Assembly: GCA_009760855.2 (NCBI GenBank)
Contig: WPIO01000003.1
Coordinates: 3,222,001-3,286,000, forward strand
Direction of reading: 5' to 3'
Length of the DNA: 64,000 nucleotides
DNA from: Cristatella mucedo
Taxonomy: Eukaryota; Bryozoa; Phylactolaemata; Cristatellidae
How positions within the stretch are numbered: position 1 is the first letter of the stretch; every line of letters begins with the position of its first letter. This document shows, one piece after another, positions 27,050-39,800 of the stretch. The position numbers were made by a program, and so were the translations under genes. The notes under the pieces were generated by a model. The model was not told the DNA's origin. It searched no databases and saw only the letters and a list, made by a program, of their open reading frames with translations.

Positions 27050-28490
27050 GCAAGTGGTGCCCTGCCCTAGCAGAGTCTCTGGTGCTACCCGGGCCTCTTG
27101 GTTCAGGAGTAGGGACCACATGGCTTCCGAGGCGGCAGTTGCTTGAGAAATGCAGCACCACCCTAATGCCTTTCTCTCAGTGTGTCGAATGGCGAGGTCT
27201 GCCAGAAAAGCTTCTTTGTTTAGCCACCAGCTGCCAAGAGCCCAATCACTAAGGGCCTCACTACTGCCGACCTGTAGCCAGCTGTCAGGACAGACCGGGA
27301 AATGGCTGCCCATTCATTGGGTTGGTTCCGGGCCGCCATAATCACAGCATCATCTCTGCCGTCGAATTGTACAGTCATATCAACAACTACCAAATTGGCA
27401 CCATTGTTGATGGCCATGTCCGGCTTTAGAGTCAGACCACCGGCAAGCCGGAGGGCATGGTCTGCTGACATGCAGCTAATCACGGTGGCGGGAAGGCTCC
27501 GATTAGGCTGCTCAGAAAGAGGCTGTGTCGAGCCGTAATTGCAGCAGCATCGGCCGGTGGTGGCTCACTGCCTGGCAAACGGTCACAGCCTTAGAGCAGC
27601 ATAGGCGGTAGCTGCTTACCGCCTCAGGGTACGCCAGACTCATGGAAGCAGCCACTGGCAATACGTCTAGGGACGCTTGATGCACAAACAGCCAAGCCCA
27701 GAGCGACAGGCTAAGACCCGTGGTCAGCAATTGACTGCGGGTGGTGACTCTGGTCATGGCTAGGCAGCGGCTGACCGTGCTTTATCCAGGCTTGGAGGTC
27801 CAAGCACGGCCTTCCACGAGCTTGTGAGCTCTCGCAGCTTTGTTGTAGCCATTAAAAGCACGACTTAGTGCCCGATGCCGTCCGGGTCGGTGGGCACAGC
27901 CAGCACTTTAGGGTCGGCCAGCGAGCCGGAGGCGACAGAAGAGTGACTTGAGGCACTCGCACCCCATCCGACCGTGGGGAGGGGTCGGGCCAACCCTTTT
28001 GTTATGGCCGGAGCCTGCTGTGCTCAGGAGTCGCAAACGCTCATTGTCGAATGACGATATCCAAGTTGAATGGATCCAAGCTTGTGAAAGCTTGATCGAA
28101 GCGGCGACTGTCGACTTGGCTGACACAATGCTCTGGCGAGATCAGCTTTAGTGAGGTTTTCACAGTGCTTAGGGTGGATAAGTTCGTCTCGAAATGACCA
28201 AGCCAGTGTCAACGAAAGAGCACGGCCAGAAATGTGCTCACGCGAACTTCGGCAGACAGCACGTGAAGGGAAATAGCTTCAACAGAGCCTTTTAGCGGGC
28301 TGCAGAGCGGCATTAGGCACAAGCCACGCCCGACAATCTCCCGGCATGCCATCTAGCTGGTGACGGCTCGGCGGAGTCTGCGACGGGCAACTTGACTGAA
28401 GCATGCGACGGGCCAGCACAGCATGCAACAGACTTGTTCAGCACGCATAACGGAGGCGTTCGTCCGGAAATGAATCAAGCCAAGCCTGCC
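27050..28490 (-). mobile_element. R2/NeSL-like retrotransposon 3' fragment (CCHC and PD..D endonuclease)
   Basis: Minus strand, clearly more GC-rich than the flanks. Toward the 3' end one sees, in order: a linker ASLDVLPVAASMSLAYPEAV (about 27676-27617), a degraded zinc-knuckle-like YRLCCSKAVTVCQAVSHHRP (about 27610-27551, with one expected cysteine replaced), then a restriction-like endonuclease core LTLKPDMAINNGANLVVVD followed by MTVQFDG (about 27435-27355). The KPD...VVVD(M)T pattern after a CCHC knuckle is the layout of the R2/NeSL/Utopia group, whose single ORF ends with a PD-(D/E)XK-type endonuclease and which often inserts into specific multicopy genes. Upstream (28490-27760) frames are broken and RT motifs are not clear. 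Inactive 5'-truncated copy. Subfamily not determined. Confidence 0.65.
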
Positions 28491-29154
28491 CCTAGCGGAT
28501 TATTACTTATATTAGTTATAACGGTGATTTAGTTGTATTTAATTTGAGCTTCCATTTACAATCCCGTTGAAGCGAAATTATCTGCATGTTAATATGACTT
28601 CTGAAATAGGAAATGGAGTTAGAAAATCTCTTTTCAAAATCGGATCCGACCTGAGCTTTGAAAAAACGAGTACATGTCCTTTAACCAGTTTACTATTAAG
28701 TTGGTATTGGTTTTTATCCGCTATTCATGGCTTTGTAAGCCAGATTAGCTTTTCAAAAATATAGTCTAAACAATCTATAAATTTACCTCCACGTTTGTCA
28801 GGCACCAATAAAGCTAAGTAAATTCTAACGTTCCTGAGTCTGGTCAGGTGCTGTTAACATAGAAAGAAATGACCTTATCATGTGTGGAGGAGAGAAGCTG
28901 GATACGCCCATTGTTAACTGCTATTTACAGCTTCTGTGTTGCACCAGTTTAGGCCCCACGTTTTAGGATCAACGAAATGTTCAAACTCGTGTAGACGCTG
29001 AGCTAATTATCTATGCCTGGTTGGCAGAATCTTTACAATAAAGCTGATACCTATATGCGAAGCTGCTAAACGTCTGTGGACCGATGCTGCACTTTTTTGG
29101 CTGAGGCAAAAGTTTGACGATGCACTTTTCTCTTTTTCCTTCAACTTAGTGTTG
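28491..29154. other. unassigned sequence
   Basis: No recognised gene or repeat. Confidence 0.4.
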
Positions 29155-29465
29155 ATTGCCTGGAAGCAGTAATCATTATCTAGTGTGTACTGGTGAGTGG
29201 AGAGAGTGCCTCTGTATTCACTCTTAGGCTCCAGCCAAACGGTTAGATCTACTCCCCCACCAGGCTAAGCATCGTGCCACCCGCTGTTCTGAATGTTTAG
29301 TCATACTTCGTACAAACCTCAATTCCCATTTCACCCCTAATCTCATTATTCTTGGTGTTATTTAGCATGCTACCTCTTTCATTTGACCCTGCTTACTTGG
29401 CTGTAAATGTATAGTGCCTAGAAAGAGATTGAGTTGTCAGAGGAGGTTAAACAAATGTATTACTT
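29155..29465 (+). mobile_element. NLR-A 3' fragment
   Basis: Contains 'tcccccaccaggctaagcatc' and 'cgtacaaacctca', the family's C-terminal codons, then a UTR with an internal deletion, the hairpin 'gtgcctagaaagagattgag' and a decayed tail. Frame broken. Confidence 0.75.
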
Positions 29466-30329
29466 TGATTGACTTGCTTGCGGCACCCTAAGTCCTACAG
29501 TTCACTGCTTTTGTCATTAATTTCGTCGAATTTCTTCTATGCCATCTATCCAACCAAGCAAATCGGAGCCACATTGACTTGCGTATTAAATATGACAAGC
29601 CTTTCTGTGAAGAAGCATAATCCTGTAGTGGTAAGATTCTCTCATTGATTATCGTTGTTCTTTTTCTAATACTTCTACTACGGTCAATCCTTGTCTGCAG
29701 GATTTCTTGATAAAAAGGCGGAAGCCTACAGTCTCACAGCCTAACGCTTTGGCAGTCCGAAATTATCCAAGGCTACAAATGAAGCCAGCCCGGTTAATGT
29801 ACCAGGTAATTTTAATCAAACTGGTTACTTAGGTTCTTACGATTTAAAATAAGAACACTTTAGAATAGAACACTGAGAGAAATAATCCTCGTTCCAGAAA
29901 CGTGAAGAATTCAGGAAATTATTACGTCCAATAGATTAGGCATAATAGTCTCCATTCCGTGACTCATCAGACAGCTTTAATTAATGTGGACGTAAAAAAG
30001 TTGTAGATGGCATGGTTTCAGCTTATTTCAAGTGCAGTCGATTCAGGAATAATTTCAAGTCAGTCAATACTTTTTCTCACGCTCTTTTAAGTTTCGACCA
30101 AAATCACAGTCATGAATAAATTTGAGATTGATAGGAAAACTAGTAAAAGGCAGGAGCCAGAAAAAGAATTTGTCTTATGCAGCGAATATAGAAAACTATT
30201 TGTGTTCGACATGGATGAACCAGAGAAGTGAAGTGACCTGAAGCGAGTGACTGAATTAGTTTTAATTCAATTCACAGTTTGATGGTGACCTATCTGTTTG
30301 CTACACTTATGAATACGTGCAAAGAGTGA
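29466..30329. other. unassigned sequence
   Basis: Nothing recognised. Confidence 0.4.
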
Positions 30330-31230
30330 GAACTAGAGAAGACAAGCCAGATGTCACAAATTCTTGATACCAGTTTGGCCGCTGTGCTTACCTAATGAGG
30401 ATGTTTACAATGTTGATGGCTTAAATTTGGAAAACTTAACGGCGAACCCAACTTGGTCACCTAGCGAAAGACCACTTTGAAATATTGCGAAGACGGACTG
30501 AGTGCAAACAATGCAGAGAATTTGCTTGTAAGGTCACATTTAAGAAACAGGTCTTCCAACTACTTAGTTATGCTATTTTTATCCAAACTTAAATGTGTAC
30601 TTAATCGCCTTTTAAGTAATTTTGCTTCTGTTTGACTAAGTATTCAATGCCTTATGCAAGAAATCAAGACAGTGGCCAGAGCTATATAGAAGGGAAAACG
30701 TTAACGCATTTTTAAAAACTTGTTTCGTCTGCAACTAATCAAAGTTTAGATTCTGTTTAGCGATTACATGGTAAAGAGCAAGAGGACACAGTGCAAAAGA
30801 TTTCTTGACCAATCACACATCTTTGGATTCCTCACACTTTAGGAACATTTTGAATGACAGTTGGCAGTTGACACACAGAGTATAAAATCTCTCACCCAGA
30901 TATCGCTCAAAACTGTGCAATATCTATCCGCGATGCCCGTGCGAGATGTTTGTGGATGATTAGATGATCAATTGCAGTACATGCTGCCTAGATTAATCGT
31001 GAGTAGCCGGGAAATGGTCAGAGTCAGCGTTCCTTTGAAAATCGTTCATAACACGCCACATGGCCGACTCTGAGGACCCTTCAGCTTCTGAACTCCTGCA
31101 ATCAGCTGTGAAGTTTCTGTCACTAACATCATATGCCAGCATTCAATTGCACTTTGATATTTCAATGAGTGTGTGACCATTTCTTCTAGGTAGGACCTTG
31201 CAATCGAGCCATGGAAGAGATTGAGTCAGC
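30330..31230 (-). mobile_element. very old NLR-A RT relic
   Basis: Short islands match the minus-strand RT of other copies in the same order: 'cgaaagaccactttgaa' (about 30463) against 'cgaaaggtcactttggaa', and 'taaagagcaagaggacacagtg' (about 30771) against 'ggcaagaggaggagtatacagtg'. No open frame. The end near 31230 is uncertain. Confidence 0.45.
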
Positions 31231-32153
31231 CAATGTACGAACGTTTACTTATTAATGATAACTTGAACTTATTGAAAACCCCTTTAACATATCCTAGCAT
31301 TGAGCTTATTCAAAAGCAGGCCAAAATATTCTTACACGGTAAGAAATAGTTTATGGATCACAGAATCTAAATGATGTCAGAAATATTTGAACTAAATAGA
31401 GTCTTGTTACCTTTAAAAGAACCATTAAGGCAACTCTATGTGGCCTCCATTGAATGGGTCGCGTTTATTTAATTCAAATGACTAAATAGGCTGCAATCGA
31501 CTTTACATTGAAGGGAAAACAAATGTAAATGTCTAATATATCAGCAGCTTTCAGACATCAGTTTTTAGATCAATGCCTAGCCTATCTGGTGGCTTACCCT
31601 CTCGTCGGGCAATTAGTTCAATTCACTCAGGTCAGGGTCAAATGTGGCATTAAGCATCCAGCCATATTTGGTTAGGGATTTTTCAAAATTTACTAAGCAT
31701 ACCGTCAACTTATATTACAAAAGTCAGCTACTACTATAGACTGTCGTATTGCCATTCAGTAATTGAATTTCGTTGTTGTCCTTGAAAGGAACGCAAGTGG
31801 GGTGGCTCGAAATAAAACAAGACGTATTTGAAACATACCTCTTTTTCTCTCCCTATCTCACTCTCTTTCTCTCGCTCTGTCTCTCGTTTAAACCAATAGC
31901 ACTGGCTGTAACTCTCAAGACACGATTAACGCAAGCCTGATGAATAACGGCATTACGAATAACATCCTGTGAAACGCTTTGGCAGCAATCCTCACGTCCA
32001 CGAAGGCCTTATAGGTTTATTTGGACTGTGCTGTCACTAGGACCTGTGCACTATAGCCACCCTGCCCTCAATCTTGCACGCTGTAACCAGCTTGACAGCT
32101 AACTCACTTTAGTACTCTTTTCAATCCCTTTATATAAACGTCCTTATCAAAAA
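31231..32153. other. unassigned, with a CT-rich patch
   Basis: A polypyrimidine patch lies at about 31838-31890. No gene recognised. Confidence 0.4.
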
Positions 32154-32289
32154 ATACACACGCACACACACACACACGCACGCACATATGCACTCACACA
32201 CAAAAGTACACACTAAAGCACACACAAAAGAACACACACACATATATATAAATATATGTGTGTATGTGTATGTGTGTGTGTGTATGTGT
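32154..32289. repeat. (CA)n...(TG)n fold-back microsatellite
   Basis: A CA-rich half is followed by a short TA centre and a TG-rich half, so the two halves can pair as a hairpin. Confidence 0.85.
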
Positions 32290-34343
32290 TGGGCTTGGTT
32301 CGGGAATCCTAGTGGGGGAAAGATAGAAAAACACGAGCCGTTACATGCAGAAGTAGGGCAATCCAATAAGGTAATTCAACGACAACAGTGGCATGGTATT
32401 AGGTATGGGCTAGTGCTTCAAAACTATTAGGACCCACGCAGGCCGGTAAAATCACAATGGCAACTCAATTTAATTAAGGAGTCTAGGCTTAACTGGTGGC
32501 CGCTACGGGCTCCGTGCTGACTAGAGGACTAGTACAAGTGTGTGAGCATGTAAATAGACGCAATCACACAGTTCGTACTTGCAAAGAATAACCAGCGTAG
32601 GTTTTCCTGATGGCCTGGTTATACAAATACCAACCGTTCGTAGACCAGCTGTACATGTATCATTGGAATTTGAAAAAAGCTGTGTTTCTTAAACGGCCGG
32701 TAATTGATTAATTTTGTCCGCTTGTGGCCCGTGGGACGGCCGCATTTATTTTAGATACTTGTGTTATCCATTCGCTTCGAGAAAATCTCATATCTCTTAG
32801 ATTATCAGGGAAAATGAGGGCTACGGGCCGCTTCTATCTCTTTAATCCCTAACGTACGATGGACAAGCTATTTTATCATCTTTGTGATTAGGGCTTACGT
32901 TGGGTAATTCACTCGTTAATAATACTACTAAGTCACACAAAAATTTTCCGTCACCCTAAAATAATTAGGCCTCAATCTAGGCACTTTCCATACGTCAAGA
33001 AAGCAGTTTTGAGGGAGCTCTAGTTCGCTGACAGCCTTAACCTTTGTGACTCTACTAGTTGCTAGCAGCATTCGCATTTTCTTTGAAGGCTAGAGCCGTT
33101 GGAGTTGAGGTATGTATTCCACTGCTGCTAGCTGCGAATCAACGGATTACTGCGGTTACGGTTACGATTTTTGCTAGAGCACTACTTTTTAGCATACGAC
33201 AGTGGTTGCAACATGGATGAAGCTACCATCATCAGCTCTAGTCACTACTTCACGCCTAAGTCGTGGGAATGGTGCCAGTTGACTAACCCTGTCCAAGTAA
33301 GAGATGCATCAAATGCACGACTCAATAGATATCCGAGCAATCAGATTATTCTTAAGGATGTCTTTTGCTAAGCTTTCGACACGAATTCTTCTCACATATG
33401 TCTCACATCCTTTGTCAGCTGTTCTGTGGCTAACGATGTTTGCTTCTAGTTCACATTAAATATGCCTCAGCATTCATTTAATATTTACGCAAGCTTTTAG
33501 ATTTTTATACTTTCAGATAAATATCTCCTTTATGTTTAATGGTGATCCAACCTCATATTTATTTTGAAGCGATTGACCTAAGCAATCTGAGGCAAACTAA
33601 ATTCGATATTGGACCTTTTAAAATTCGTGTATTCAGCACTAAATACTAAATTAATTTTCTAGCAGCTTACGAAAGGAATGTTAGAAACGTGCGGAAGACA
33701 GGTAGTTTTCTGACGGTTCATGTATATTTCAGCTTTGTGTAGATAAAAATAGAAGTCTCTATAATGTTTAATGTATTCGTGGATCCATGGGTACGGAACC
33801 ACGGTCCATGCCGTCGACCTCCAGGCCATAGTTGTCCTCCAAGCATTGGCCAATGGTCGCTAGATGTGATTGACCAGGGATATAACCAAATAGTCCTGAA
33901 GAAGTTAAAGCCTTAATTTTATGGTTGCATTTACCGGAGTATTATGTCTATATCCTGCTAAGCCCCAGCTTCAGCCGCTGGTAATACGATTGCTAAGCTT
34001 TTCATTTCCGTCCAAACTAAGGCAACTGCAAACCATCCAGGCCATTTCTCAACTTCCTTTCCATAGTCGCTCCAGCAAACAGTGCCCCTGAACTGTATTT
34101 AATGTACGTTAAACTCATTTTGCTACTCGGTTCCAACTCTTAGCTCGTGTCCTTTATCTTAGCTAGACACATGGAAATTTTTTTTAAGTATATCTCTTAA
34201 TTAATTATTGTAAAATCCCACGTGTATTTTAATGAGCGAAAACATCGTATAAACATTAAAACTGTGTGGCTAAGTTTTAACTCCATGCTTGTTAATGAAC
34301 CGGCTAATGCAATTAGGTGCTTATAGTTGGCCATAAATCCGAG
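32290..34343. other. unassigned sequence
   Basis: About 2 kb without a supported gene. The 66-codon frame at 33171-33371 has no recognised domain. Confidence 0.35.
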
Positions 34344-34490
34344 TGACAGGCTTTTCTGACGCAAGCAGTGGCAGTTGCCACACTCCGAATCGTCTAGGGG
34401 ACCTGCACTGGATTTCAGTCAAGCAACGCATCGAATTCAAGCATTCGTCACTCTCTTTTAGGTCCTTTAATTTTTTAGCTCCAGTGAAGT
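34344..34490 (+). mobile_element. NLR-A coding fragment
   Basis: DLHWISVKQRIEFKHSSLSF with RSFNFLAP matches the start of the family's C-terminal domain. Similarity stops at about 34490 with no 3' UTR: a fragment left by deletion. Confidence 0.7.
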
Positions 34491-34904
34491 CGTGTGAACG
34501 GGTGTGCGTGCTGTGTCACTTACTAGTTCACTGGTACAGCGAGAATGAATGCCGGGTGCTTGTTAGGATTCTGACCCGAAACCGCCTAGCAAAGAGGTGT
34601 ATTTTTAATTACACGTGACTGGTTTTTCAAATTCCAAACTTATCCCCACCTTGAGAACTAGTATCCTGTACTGATTTTGTTGGTGCGTGCACAAGTTCAT
34701 AGCTATATATTTCTCTACATGATTTCACTGCTAGCATTGCACGACGGGTTGAGAGCCTAGCAGATACTGAAATTTAAAGGGAACGTCTGTGTATCTCTCT
34801 CTGTTTGTAACTCCAAAAAGTAATACATGCCTTGTGAGTGTTAAACTGGAGCAACATGTATATATGCATTCGAAGCCTAAGCGGCTTCCGGGATGGATTC
34901 GGTA
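34491..34904. other. unassigned sequence
   Basis: No gene recognised. Confidence 0.35.
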
Positions 34905-35640
34905 GCCCACACTTCAGCTCACGCAACAAAGCAAAAATAAAAAGCATAGCTGAGTAGTTGAATTAGTTAGTGGCATGCAGGTATCAGCTCCGATTGCTTG
35001 GAAAGGGCTGTTATAGCCGGGAGCATGAGAGTACGTTTTGTTATATACTAATTGTGGAAGTGATCTCCTAAGTCTAAGACCTGCAAAGTTTCTTTCACCA
35101 ACGATATTTAAGCAGCGAACTGGAACAGCTGATTCGTTGTTCATACTGGACCTCAGAGCGTGAGAAAGCTGAATGTGGTGCAGCAGTTCAGTTAAGTATA
35201 ATGGAGCCGAGCCGTGGCGGGCCTTGTGGGTCAACTTATGAAATTAACTTTGTCTTCATTGGAAAAACCGGTAGCCATCTAAGTTATTTTAGAAAAGACG
35301 ACACGCAGTAAAACCTCTAGGGTTCGTGAAATAGCTTTGCAGAAATTATCATCACCAGCTGCAGTGGCTTAGGGGCTTTTCCCCACAGCTTAGCCAATAG
35401 AGAACTGCAATGATCTAGCCAATTCAGAGCGTCTGAGCTTGTTACATTTTCAAATTGAAATGAAATAAAAATTAAAATTTTTTTCGAACCACCGCTGAAG
35501 ATAGTTCCTAATCTTAGACTGGGATCGGACGTGATGGCGGGCTGCGGAGGCAGTCTTTTAAACGAGTCTTTCAAAATGTAGGCAAATGTCGAAGACGACA
35601 CCTGAATTTCGAGCACACGGTTTTAGGTCATAATTCAGCA
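34905..35640 (-). mobile_element. NLR-B retrotransposon relic (RT end and C-terminal domain)
   Basis: Minus strand. 35616-35317 contains LNWLDHCSSLLAKLWGKAPK followed by PLQLVMIISAKLF, the end of the RT region; then 35234-34914 gives LTHKARHGSAPLYLTELLHH and HALRSSMNNESAVPVR, the family's C-terminal domain. A frame change and missing segment lie between about 35317 and 35234. Matches the plus-strand copy at 48.5-49.5 kb. Confidence 0.8.
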
Positions 35641-36477
35641 CCACCTATTTTAGGAGTTTGTTCTACAAGTCAAGCCATACGCTTAAGGTGTACTGTATGC
35701 GCAAGTTCCGATTGATTTAGTTAGGTTAGTTTTGCTATATCCAGGATAGAAAGTCTTTTATATAAGCATTTAGATTATCGGTTGCATTGCAAATACTCTG
35801 CCCACAATTACAATTTCCAGTTGATGACCAATTTATTTTACAAAAATTTATATAAATACTGCTGGAAAGATACTACATACTTAATAATAATATATACGTA
35901 TTTCGTGTAACGAAGCTGGGTTCAAATGAGAATCGAAGTGAAATTAAGCCATGAAATCTATCAAATTACGAATATAATTATAAAAGCTCTGACTTAATCT
36001 TTCAAGTTTTTGTTTATTATTGGCAAATTACTGTCCATGTAACTGGAAACTCTGTGAATTAAATACACTCACACAAATCAAAAGCACTCATGAGACGACT
36101 GTACTTACGAAGAGTGCTACGCTACCTGACTGATTGCATGAGCCAAAGGTGAATAGACTTCAATGGAACTGCTTAAAGAAAATTGAGCATTATCTGCCAA
36201 TTGAAATGTCTTTTGGCGATCATATTTAATTGACGAGATTTGATTGGCTTTAAATGCCAGACTGAATTGCCACAATAAAAACATGTTAAAGTTTTTGACC
36301 CACTTTTTTCTATCGGGGATAAGTCAATTGGTGCCAGTTTTCACTTGTAGATATTTGTCCTTTATCTAACAATATCTAGCCTCTAAGCCAGAGTTCTATC
36401 TATGGGTCAACATTGGCCAGGAGCTCCAATGCTGCTCTAAATTAAACTACCACGCACACAGACCTAGCTGCAGATTA
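35641..36477. other. unassigned sequence
   Basis: AT-rich, nothing recognised. Confidence 0.4.
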
Positions 36478-36530
36478 TGAAAAGCTGATTTAACAGCCTC
36501 TTTTTGTATAGCGGCAGAAGAGCCTTGACC
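36478..36530 (-). mobile_element. SINE 3' fragment immediately before the CTHRC1-like exon
   Basis: On the minus strand 'tgccgctatacaaaaagagg' followed by 'ctgttaaatcagc' matches the end of the tRNA-SINE family. It stops about 15 bases before the open frame of the next exon, where a polypyrimidine tract would be expected. Confidence 0.6.
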
Positions 36531-36544
36531 GTATTCCATGATAG

Positions 36545-36824
36545 ATGAGCGAAAAAGGCTTTCACAATCTAACCTTGGATTGTATGCGAACGGTGACAGG
36601 GATTAATTGCAGCCCTTCCTTTCAGAGCGTAACTTACCAAAAGATATCGCCAAGTACGTCCATTCGGGTGCAATGGTACTCTGGTACCCGCATTAGCATG
36701 TTTCAAGTAAACCAGTGCGGGCGCTATTATGTTACCTTTAACGGAACAGAATGCACAGATCCGGCGACCATTGAGATTACAAGCTACGACGATTCGGCGA
36801 ACGACATTCACATTCCTTCAGAAA
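36545..36824 (+). CDS. CTHRC1-like exon, set A, upstream part of the C-terminal domain
   Basis: The open frame reads, toward its end, STSIRVQWYSGTRISMFQ, CGRYYVTFNGTECTDPATIE and ANDIHIPSE. Vertebrate CTHRC1 has the same run: a '(S)LRV-YNG-TRI' strand, a cysteine pair, 'WYFTFNGAEC-GPATIE', and a 'HxHxHIEG' junction. CTHRC1 is a secreted glycoprotein tied to matrix remodelling and Wnt/PCP signalling in vertebrates; function here is unknown. The donor GAAA|GTAAGT after 36824 ends the exon in phase 1, and adding the next exon at 41030 restores isoleucine and IDG, aligning with the IEG of the family. The 5' boundary is unsettled: candidates are gatag|ATG before 36545 (phase 0) and aaaag|GC at about 36558 (phase 1). 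No collagen Gly-X-Y repeat is visible upstream. Confidence 0.8.
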
Positions 36825-37679
36825 GTAAGTTTGTTCGTGCGGCTTTTCAACGTGAGCCAATGTAGGCTGAGTGCATCTCAGTTGACCTGAAACTTATAAA
36901 TCATTCAAGTAACTACACAGAGATTGAGTTCTGTGAGAATGCTATATAAAAAACTGTTATTAGGATAAGGAACTTGCAAGGCACGCTCTCTGTACTAAAC
37001 GAAATTCCGTGCGTAGTTTATGTAGACTGGCGTGGTAATGGCTGGGTAAGTCTGCCCATGTATTCGCCTGGCCTGATCATTTCGCAGCTCATAATGTTTG
37101 GTGTGTCAAAATGCGTTCCTGCAAAACGCTCACCGCCTTCTTTTAAGGCTAGGTTACTGAAATCTCATTTTGGCAAGACTGCCGAAAGAAGCCTCTGCAG
37201 CTGGTGACTAACGGTGCTGCAAGGGCAGTCAGCCTATTACGACGGTCCAGCCGTCGGTCTCATTTTTTTCTGAAAGAGTCGCACTTGCTTTCGTTGACAA
37301 ACGGATAGATTTAAATTCTTTCACCGACTTTCAAGGTTACATCAGCTCGCTCCTTCATACCAGCTTCGTACCTGCCTACCTGGCTCTCCATGTGCCGAAG
37401 GCTGAACTCGATTGTATGATGACTATCATGTTTACTGGTTGACTCTCGGCTGCTCTCGCACTCACCCTCCATCTCCCCATGCTGAAGAAAAGCTTCGTTA
37501 TATAGTTTGAGGGATTGGTAATACAGCACAGCCAACTTTGAACCACATAAGAAAAGGCTACCTGTAGCCATTCAATGTGAGCATGCAATTCAACCTAAAC
37601 TGTAATACCTTTTCCTTCTCACTCTCGAGCCCGAGTTTAGTTTGCTTACCTTCGAACGACAAATCAACATGCAGCTTGG

Positions 37680-37845
37680 TGAGGTGTGATGGCACATTAT
37701 GTGAGGTGGTTATTTTCCACGACCTTGGTCTTGAGGTTGTGGGTTCGAATCCTACAGTGGCAGATCCTTTATTGCAGCTGCAAGTGATCGTGATTGCTGT
37801 AAAGGATCTTCTGTCACTATCCAAAAAAGGCTGTCGAATAGGCAA
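37680..37845 (+). mobile_element. tRNA-derived SINE inside the set A intron
   Basis: 'gtgatggcacattatgtgag' is a decayed A-box region, followed by the arm 'acgaccttggtcttgaggt', a perfect B-box ggttcgaatcc (about 37742-37752), the family body and an end 'ccaaaaaaggctgtcgaat'. Same sense as the gene. Confidence 0.75.
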
Positions 37846-39664
37846 GAATTTGTTTCACGTTCACGCAAATCATTTTTAAACCTCAGGTTTTTTCCTGCTT
37901 ACAAATGTATCATGATGGGCCTGATCATTCCCGTTTATTTAAACGAGGGCATTGTTATTTTATCTAGCGCATTTGAGCTGAGTCCTCCCACCTGACATCT
38001 CCTGAGGGGCCATGGGCATCTATTTGCCTAGAACTCATTAGTCACAAAGCTATTTTTAGGCGGATTTGCACTACGTTTCTTTCTGGGCACAATAACTATG
38101 TATTCATTCCGTATTATAAAACTGGCTACCTTAAAATATTGCTCAAACAGAAATTGCCTTTTACATCTACATTAACTGGTTATATGGGCCTGGATTACAT
38201 CACCTTCTCACCGACTTTGTTCTTTACATACTTTGCGGGCTCCTCAATTCTTTTTGAAAGGACTCATACCATATTTGATCTAGCAACTCCGTAAGCATAT
38301 TTCAAACGTCATGAGACATCTTACACACAATATAACCTATGCTGTTCATTCCCAACGTTCTTTCAGCCCTTACTAAAGAAATCACCATTCGACCTTCTAG
38401 AAAAATTTACAAGGCCGATTAAATTTTCTTAAATGCTTAGTACGTCTTCTCTGGTCTGGAATATCCCCACTTGTTCCGTATTGATCTGATCCCCACAAGA
38501 TTTTTTCAAGATACTCCTTAACTTCGTCTCATATTGCTTCTACATGTTTCCAGCAGTCGTCCAGCAAAAGCATCCGGATCTTTGGTGACTTACTCTCATT
38601 TTGTGCACTTATATGTCCTAAATCTAAGCTGGATTAGTATCCTTAGTACTCAGCCTATAGTAAGCGTCGATAAACTGGATTGCTCTCATGATTTTTTTAC
38701 TAAACTGTTATCCTCGGTGACTTCAGCTGCTCATGTAATAGTCCGCTTCTCAGATGCCTCTGGCGAGTACACATCTTAGGCTAATCCTTCCTACTCAAGG
38801 CATGAACAGAACATTCCGAACACAAAGCATAAAGCACTTTGTAAGCTTTGATCATTTGCTCCAAAAATTCTCAATTGAGAATTAAACGAAATTGGCTAAG
38901 AATTTATCTTTGGCCACATTATTTAGTAGTCATGCCAGGCTATATAAGTAGACTGTAATCCACCACACGGAGTACTTCAGAAAATTTGGCATTTATTGTA
39001 TTACCGCCCTTCTTAAGGCAAAGAAAGACAGTACTTCATTTTAATTAAGATCAGGAAGATCTCCGGCAGTGTATTGTTCGAATCATCAAGATTCTTTCTC
39101 AGTTCCAGTGAGATCTGTTGGGAAGGTCTTCATAACTTTAAAAATGGTGTCAATGCGGAGTTTTTCAAGCCCATTTTATTAGGTTTATCTGTTATCTTTC
39201 TCTTTAAACTCCAGAGAATTTCAGGCTCACTACAACCTTTTTCGCTTGCTAAGCCAACACAAATCTTGATATGAAGCAAGAATGTTGAGCTTAATCTCCT
39301 ACTGTCGCTATTGCACAATAATTCAGGCATGTTAAAGCAATTCGGCTCAGCTCCAAGAAATAGAACGGCTGCCTTTTCTTTATTTCTTTGATGTAATTTT
39401 ACATTGATATTCACTTCTGAATCTATTTCAGTCATTTTTTATACTTCAGTAAATGCCGATTGGTAATCGTCCATTCCTTTTCGTTAATGGTGAAGTATAA
39501 GAATTCTTTAAAATAAAAGATGATTATGAGCTGGAGGAGTTTTTGTAAGACATCAAACCATGGACCATTAAGTAATTGAACACCTTGTTGCCAATGGGTA
39601 AGGGTTATCTTTACAATAGGAATCCTTTAATTATTTCCTTTGAAGCTTCAAAATCGGTAAATAT

Positions 39665-39800
39665 GTGAATAATAATAATAATAATAATGCACTTGATAAA
39701 GCGTCCTCAGAGAACTCAATCTCTTTCTAGGCGCTTTACATTTGTTGTGAAGGGAAATGCAATTGAATTGTGAGTAAAAAATATCTGATCAAGCAAAACT
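39665..39800 (-). mobile_element. NLR-A 3' tail inside the set A intron
   Basis: (AAT)n followed by 'gcacttgataaagcgtcctc', the hairpin and 'gaagggaaatgcaattgaat': the last 120 bases or so of the element on the minus strand. Low divergence, 5' truncated. Confidence 0.85.

Noticed and set aside
36974-37207. 77-codon frame in the set A intron
   Set aside because: No domain, no splice sites in keeping with the gene, and it lies in intron sequence.
38534-38779. 81-codon plus-strand frame that looked like a non-LTR linker
   Set aside because: No family motif could be confirmed against NLR-A or NLR-B.
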